DNA of 64,000 nucleotides from Dirofilaria immitis (taxonomy: Eukaryota; Nematoda; Chromadorea; Rhabditida; Onchocercidae). Location of the stretch: contig JAKNDB010000064.1 of the NCBI GenBank assembly GCA_024305405.1, forward strand, positions 1,674,001 through 1,738,000. The letters are read 5' to 3'. Position numbers and translations under genes: made by a program. A model generated the notes under the pieces. The model was not told where the DNA came from. It was given only the letters and a program-made list of their open reading frames with translations, and ran no database searches. Below are positions 59,293 through 64,000 of this stretch, piece by piece. Each line of letters begins with the position of its first letter. Position 1 is the first letter of the stretch.

Positions 59293-61753
59293 ATGAGTAC
59301 CAAAATGGTCAATATTTGTAATCCAATGCTGGAAAAGCAACCAGATGATCACTTCCATCATCTTGGTATTACGAAAAGCTTGACTGATATTCCACAGATG
59401 TATGGCGATGTTAAGGTTAGGCCTTGAAATTATATTTTAATCAGGTACTCATTATATTTTAATCAGGTACCTCTGAAATTATATTTTAATCAGGTATTTT
59501 AATGAATGGTTGGCCTGATTGTTAAGACTGTGTGCTTCGTTGCTTTCATCAATGATTACTATAAAAATGGATGGCTATTATTTGCCTCGTCATTTTTGGC
59601 CTCGCTGACCTGATGGCAGCAATATAGCGTTATATCTGGTTTCAACCATTCTTTATATTTAATAATTGATAAATAGTTACAATAAAGATTTTTTCATCTT
59701 CTTTCGTTTTGTTTATATGTAATACGAAAAATTAGTTGAAATACCAAAATATTAAATAGACAACGCAGTCAATCCATCTCCTGTTAATAGTGCCTATAAT
59801 AATAATCATTTTAAACATTATTAATTTTGAAAATTGATGACCAAAAATATTTTCCAATATGATAGGCATTTATTGATGAAGTCCTATTACATGGTCTACC
59901 AGAAGTATCCATTTCATAGTTAAAAATCATTTTGAACTAAGTTATACATTGTTAAATATAGATAAGATACGTCTTGAAAGTATATGTTTTATTATATTGT
60001 TTTATGAAATTTGCAAATTCGAGATATCTTTCAATTAGATTCTCCAGAGATTACATAAAATTTTTGCTTGACCAAATAACTTTGACCAAGCTGATCATTG
60101 TGAGGTATAATGATAGATTCATTAATTTGCAGTTTATATGCATGGGTGGAAGTATGACACGACTACAGAATTATGCAAAAACATTTGCTAAAGAAGTAGG
60201 CATAAAAATGTCTGATAATTTGAGCACAACTGATCGCTATGTAATGTATAAGACAGGTCAAGTACTTTGGGTTAATGTTAGTTTTTGTTTGTTGATTACT
60301 TTGGAACATTTTTATTCCTGTGATATTATTTTTCTTCGAAGAGAAATATAAATCATTATTTTTATAAACTGATTTATCAATTGTCTTTCATTGGGAAGCA
60401 ATCAAATGTTTACATTTCATAAAGAACAATCAATCATTATTTTCGCAATATTGGTTAGTAACAATCATAGATACCTATATTTGAAGTAGTCTCGTTACAA
60501 AATTCTGTCGAATAAAATTCATATTCTGAAAATAAAGGTGCATTGTTTTCGTAATAATAATTGTACAAAATATATGCTTGAAGTTTTTTGATTTATATAC
60601 AAACCAATTAAAAATAATATTTTATTGTTGCATTAGAATGTTTTTTATTATTGTAAAATATTGCAGCATGGCATAGGTGCTGCATCACTAAGTATCATCA
60701 TTGTGGAACTAATCAAGCTACTATACTATGCAAAGGCAGAAGATGTTATAGCAATACGATTGGGTACCTCAGGTGGTGTCGGTGCAGAGCCTGGTACCAT
60801 AATACTTTCTAGTGAAGCGGTGAATGGTGAACTGCTCTGACAAACACGTGCAATATATCATGGGTGAAAAGGATAGTACTTGATTTAAATATTTGATGAA
60901 CTGATGTTAGTTTCCATTTGTCCCATTTTTCTTGGGAAAATTAAGTTGTAATTTAAATAATGCGAGTTATTTATTTTAGATTTCAAGACCAGCCATCTTT
61001 GATGCAGAAGTATATCAACAATTGTATAAAGTAGCAGTGCAATTGAAGATACCGGTTCAGATCGGAAAAACATTATGTACCGATGATTTTTATGAAGGTA
61101 TACTATAATTTTGGGTTTCAGTTGTTCATTTAAACTGATGCAGGTTACGACCTGAGTGACAACAAATCATTAGATTAAATTCTTTTTCTCGAGCATATTA
61201 TTATATGATCTTTTTAAAACAACAAATGTTTTTTAGATTTATCACCTACTGAAATTTAAGAAAGTGAAATTTTCAGGACAAGCAAGACTGGATGGAGCAT
61301 TTTGTGAGTATACGGAACAACAAAAGTTTGCATTTCTTAATCGTTTGTATAATTTGGGGTACGAAATATCGAAATGGAAGGGTTGTGTTTTGCAGCAATG
61401 TTCAATCGAGGAAATATAAAACGTAAAGTTAAATCATGTATTAAAAAGTTGTAATTGAAAATTTTTTTCATTGTCATTTTTAATTTATCATATTAATAAT
61501 AGAAGGGAAGGGAAAATCTTTTAAATATAAACATATATTTAAAAGATTTTTTTAAAAGACTCATTAAGGAATAGTTCAGGAATTAAACGATTAATTTTCT
61601 TAATGTATTTCAGCAGCGGTACTATGTGTAACATTGTTGGATCGATTAAAAGGCGATCAAGTTTTGCTGACACATAACAATATAAATGAATTCGAAATGC
61701 GTATTTTCAAAGTAGTCAGCACATATATCAAGCAACAGTTAAAATTATGCTAA
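59293..61753 (+). CDS. upp-1: Uridine phosphorylase
   Basis: Pyrimidine-salvage enzyme splitting uridine (and often thymidine) with phosphate into base and ribose-1-phosphate. Exons: 59293-59415, 60133-60276, 60667 to about 60872, 60980-61097, 61277-61422, 61614-61753. Family landmarks: YGDVK, FICMGGSMTRL (phosphate-binding GGS), TDRYVMYKTG, HGIGAASLSI, GTSGGVGAEPGT, GKTLCTDDFYEGQARLDGA, the NIEMEG nucleoside site, and LLDRLKGDQV. Exon 5 is one G short (four G at 61356-61359): with five, NLGVRNIEMEG reads through. Exon 3 has a frame change near 60821-60835 before DKHVQYIMGEK, which looks like one extra base, and its donor is unclear. Other joins are in phase. Predicted about 290 residues, near the human 310. 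The C. elegans single-gene orthologue is upp-1. Confidence 0.95.
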
Positions 61754-61819
61754 ACATCATTCATTTTTATGAATATTTATTTTAATCTTTTAAACAGAAG
61801 AAGTTTCAAAAAAATTTAA

Positions 61820-61825
61820 AATAAA
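61820..61825 (+). terminator. Polyadenylation signal of upp-1
   Basis: AATAAA 66 bases after the upp-1 stop codon. Confidence 0.6.
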
Positions 61826-62389
61826 AATAATGGAGAAGTTTTTATACTAATGGGAAAAGGTAATTTCAAATTTTGTAGGATTACTGTAAATTTGCGAATT
61901 GTTTATCTACGGTACGTATGCATATATAAATATATTAATTACGATATATGTTTCTAATTTATGATATTTTTCTATTTTGGAGATGAGGAACATCAGATCG
62001 AATTTTAGAAGCATCAAAATGAAATTTTAGAAGCATGAGATTGAAATTTGAAATTTATGATAAGTAATTACCGGAAAACCCAAAGAAATTACGTGATCCA
62101 TAATTGATACTCAAGTTTAGAAAAAAATCTTAGTTGACAGTAAATTTAATTTCTGTCATATATTTATTGTCAGAATATTAGTGTTCGATTATCATCGCTT
62201 ACAAACATTTTTACTGCTGTTTGCTTCCTTTTACGTAGATATTAAGAAATGTAGCTAAATGTGAGAAAAATGAACTCTCTTTTTCATTGATTTCGCCCTT
62301 TCTATATGATGTGGTATACCATTAATTTATTCCATGTATGTTTGGATGGTCTTATTTTTTTATCTTATGCATCTTAGATAATTACTTTT

Positions 62390-62640
62390 TGTTTATATCC
62401 TGCCCCATGAAGAGCGTAGAAATGAGGTGTTACCAATCAAAAGATTTTTTGGGTCATTGTTCATTAAGGCTCCAGCTATGAACAATGGATATACAATCGT
62501 GCTTTCACAGTCAGAAATGAAATCTTTCCTCCTTTCGGAAGAAGCGACTTGAAGAACTCTTAGCAATCTATCCTCTCAAATGGTGCACCAATTTTTTTCT
62601 GTGGTCAATATTAGCAACTTCCGATCTAATAAACATTTTC
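62390..62640 (+). pseudogene. Unidentified coding-like stretch downstream of upp-1
   Basis: One frame reads PHEERRNEVLPIKRFFGS, LFIKAPAMNNGYTIVLSQSE, then KSFLLSEEAT and a stop, after which the same frame stays open with SSQMVHQFFSVVN. Composition is protein-like. I do not recognise it and see no clean splice frame. It may be an exon of a gene damaged by the same base-calling errors, or a remnant. Confidence 0.22.
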
Positions 62641-62795
62641 AAACATAATTGTCTGTAAAACATCAATTCGTTCTCCTACATCACAGAAGAAAAAGTTTTA
62701 TCGTTCTTTTTCATGTACAATAATGTAGATTTTGTAATTCTAATTCTAATTCACTTCGTTAATTTTTCATAATTTACTGATAATTTACTACCAAG

Positions 62796-63182
62796 ATGAT
62801 TTCACAGCAAGTAATTTTTGTATACATTTCATTAGTGCGCAACAAATTTCGTCACGCTCATAAGATAATAGTAATTATTTCTACCATATCATTGCTAGAC
62901 ATATCAATTCAGTATATAAAAATGGATAAACTTGTTCACTTCTGGAGCAATACGAATAAATACGAATATCGTAATAATTTGCTTATTATACTTTTCTCTT
63001 TCATAATTTTAATCGTTTACATAGAAAAATTACACGTAGAAAAATATTATTCACTAAAAATAACTTATTATATATTGCTTACTTGCAAAATGATCGATTT
63101 CAAATCAATTAGAAGTAATGTTTACAATCGAAGCATTATTATCGTGCATGCTCAACAAGCACTATATGCGATATTATCATAA
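62796..63182 (+). CDS. Uncharacterised 128-codon open frame with two hydrophobic segments
   Basis: An uninterrupted ATG-to-stop frame of 128 codons in AT-rich DNA. Two hydrophobic stretches (about residues 24-42 and 62-75) could span a membrane; the rest is Ile/Tyr/Lys-rich. No motif, no splice sites and no homologue I can name. Unusual length for chance in this composition, but AT-rich hydrophobic frames do occur at random. Confidence 0.25.
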   Translation: MISQQVIFVYISLVRNKFRHAHKIIVIISTISLLDISIQYIKMDKLVHFWSNTNKYEYRNNLLIILFSFIILIVYIEKLHVEKYYSLKITYYILLTCKMIDFKSIRSNVYNRSIIIVHAQQALYAILS

Positions 63183-63362
63183 ATGACCAAATATCTCTTT
63201 TTGATTTCTAGCCTATAGCAGAAATTTCTATTAAATTTCTAAGACAAATATTTAAAAAATTTATCCTAAGTAGAAAAAAATATTTTGAAAGAATGATTCT
63301 TTTTTCAATGAAATTCAGACTAAATTATGTGAATTATAAGAAACTGAAGTCTCATTTTTAAA

Positions 63363-63652
63363 ACGATACCGGAAATGTAAAAATTACAATATCATGGAGT
63401 ATAATTTGTCAATACCATCGAGAATCAGCTTCGCCATTTTATGAAATGACTCTTCTCGTAATCGCAGTCCGCCTTCACCGATGTATATTGTGGCTGCTGG
63501 AACAGCGACTTACTAAAAAAATGTCAAGGGCGGATGCTACCATTCACATGCAACTTGATCTACTACCACACATTAAAGAATTTTACGGAATGGCTTCCTT
63601 CACTATGCAAATTGAGAGTCTAATGAAACATATATTTCAATTGATTATATGA
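63363..63652 (+). pseudogene. Unidentified coding-like stretch spread over shifting frames
   Basis: Reading in one frame gives YHRESASPFYE, the next gives NDSSRNRSPPSPMYIVAAGT, and the first frame again gives KKMSRADATIHMQLDLLPH then IKEFYGMASFTMQIESLM and a stop at 63652. The pattern, one protein cut by two single-base shifts near A-runs, is the same seen in the certain genes of this window. I cannot name the protein. Confidence 0.3.
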
Positions 63653-64000
63653 CATTGCAAATGCTTTAGAGAAATTTGTTACCGAAGCATGCTAAATCGA
63701 AATTAGTTTACTTGATCGTAAAATATCAAGAAAATAATAAATTCTTTAGTTTGAGATCTCTACATGTAGTTATGCAAAAAGGATATATCATTTATTTGAG
63801 TTTATTAAAATTGTACTTTAAATTAAAATAAAGTAGTGCTCATTGAAAAAGCTCTATTGATCGATAATTTTTGCTAACTTTTAATTTTGAGCTGATAACA
63901 ATCGTTATATTCATCACAGCAAATCTTAAAAGTTCAAACAAGCTCTAAAAAATATTCCTGCATAGTCTGGCCAGAGCTCATGACTGTTTGGTTAGTTATT
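63653..64000. other. No feature seen
   Basis: AT-rich DNA to the window end. I see no exon, repeat or RNA gene. Confidence 0.5.

Noticed and set aside
62796..63182. Bacterial endosymbiont (Wolbachia) DNA transfer as a source of the 128-codon frame
   Set aside because: No bacterial gene signature, ribosome-binding site or recognisable Wolbachia protein; not supportable.
1..64000. tRNA, rRNA or snoRNA genes and intact transposons
   Set aside because: I looked for tRNA B-box-like motifs, long terminal or inverted repeats and transposase/reverse-transcriptase motifs, and found none that I could defend by eye.

Overview
The window is eukaryotic, strongly AT-rich and full of microsatellites and degenerate tandem repeats. 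Genes are split by introns with nematode-type acceptors (TTTNCAG), and the recognisable proteins are metazoan. A mab-5-type Hox gene, a membrane-type nematode globin, a GMAP-210/SQL-1 golgin and likely trans-splice acceptors just upstream of start codons point to a nematode. The AT-richness and gaps filled with simple repeats would fit a spirurid or filarial worm, but the species is an inference.

Layout. 1-11.6 kb: the last two homeobox exons of mab-5 (+), split by a 3.1 kb intron filled with a degenerate minisatellite; the 5' exons are not in the window. 11.6-13.6 kb: an unrecognised, probably N-acylated protein (-). 14.8-17.8 kb: a tight same-strand trio (-), COX6B then NDUFC2 then TBCC in order of transcription, spaced like an operon. 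18.5-20.7 kb: UTP11 (+), divergent from the trio. 21.4-25.5 kb: a six-exon globin with an N-myristoylation-type start (-). 25.5-40.4 kb: a 15 kb gap with no supportable gene but several local tandem repeats. 40.4-43.5 kb: a secreted acid ceramidase/NAAA-type amidase (-). 44.9-54.7 kb: an approximately 26-exon SQL-1/GMAP-210 golgin with coiled coils and a C-terminal GRAB domain (+). 54.7-59.3 kb: intergenic. 59.3-61.8 kb: uridine phosphorylase (+). 61.8-64 kb: broken coding-like stretches that I cannot name.

Functionally this is a mixed housekeeping neighbourhood: respiratory complexes IV and I, tubulin folding, ribosome biogenesis, Golgi tethering, pyrimidine salvage and lipid amide hydrolysis, next to a developmental Hox gene. 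From memory, most of the recognisable C. elegans counterparts lie on chromosome III, so this is probably a chromosome III-equivalent segment.

The most striking property of the sequence is that many conserved exons are broken by exactly one missing base, almost always in a short homopolymer. In each case one extra base restores the expected family protein. The simplest reading is homopolymer under-calling in a long-read assembly, so gene models here should be spliced with that in mind. Genuine slippage or frameshifting is the alternative to exclude.
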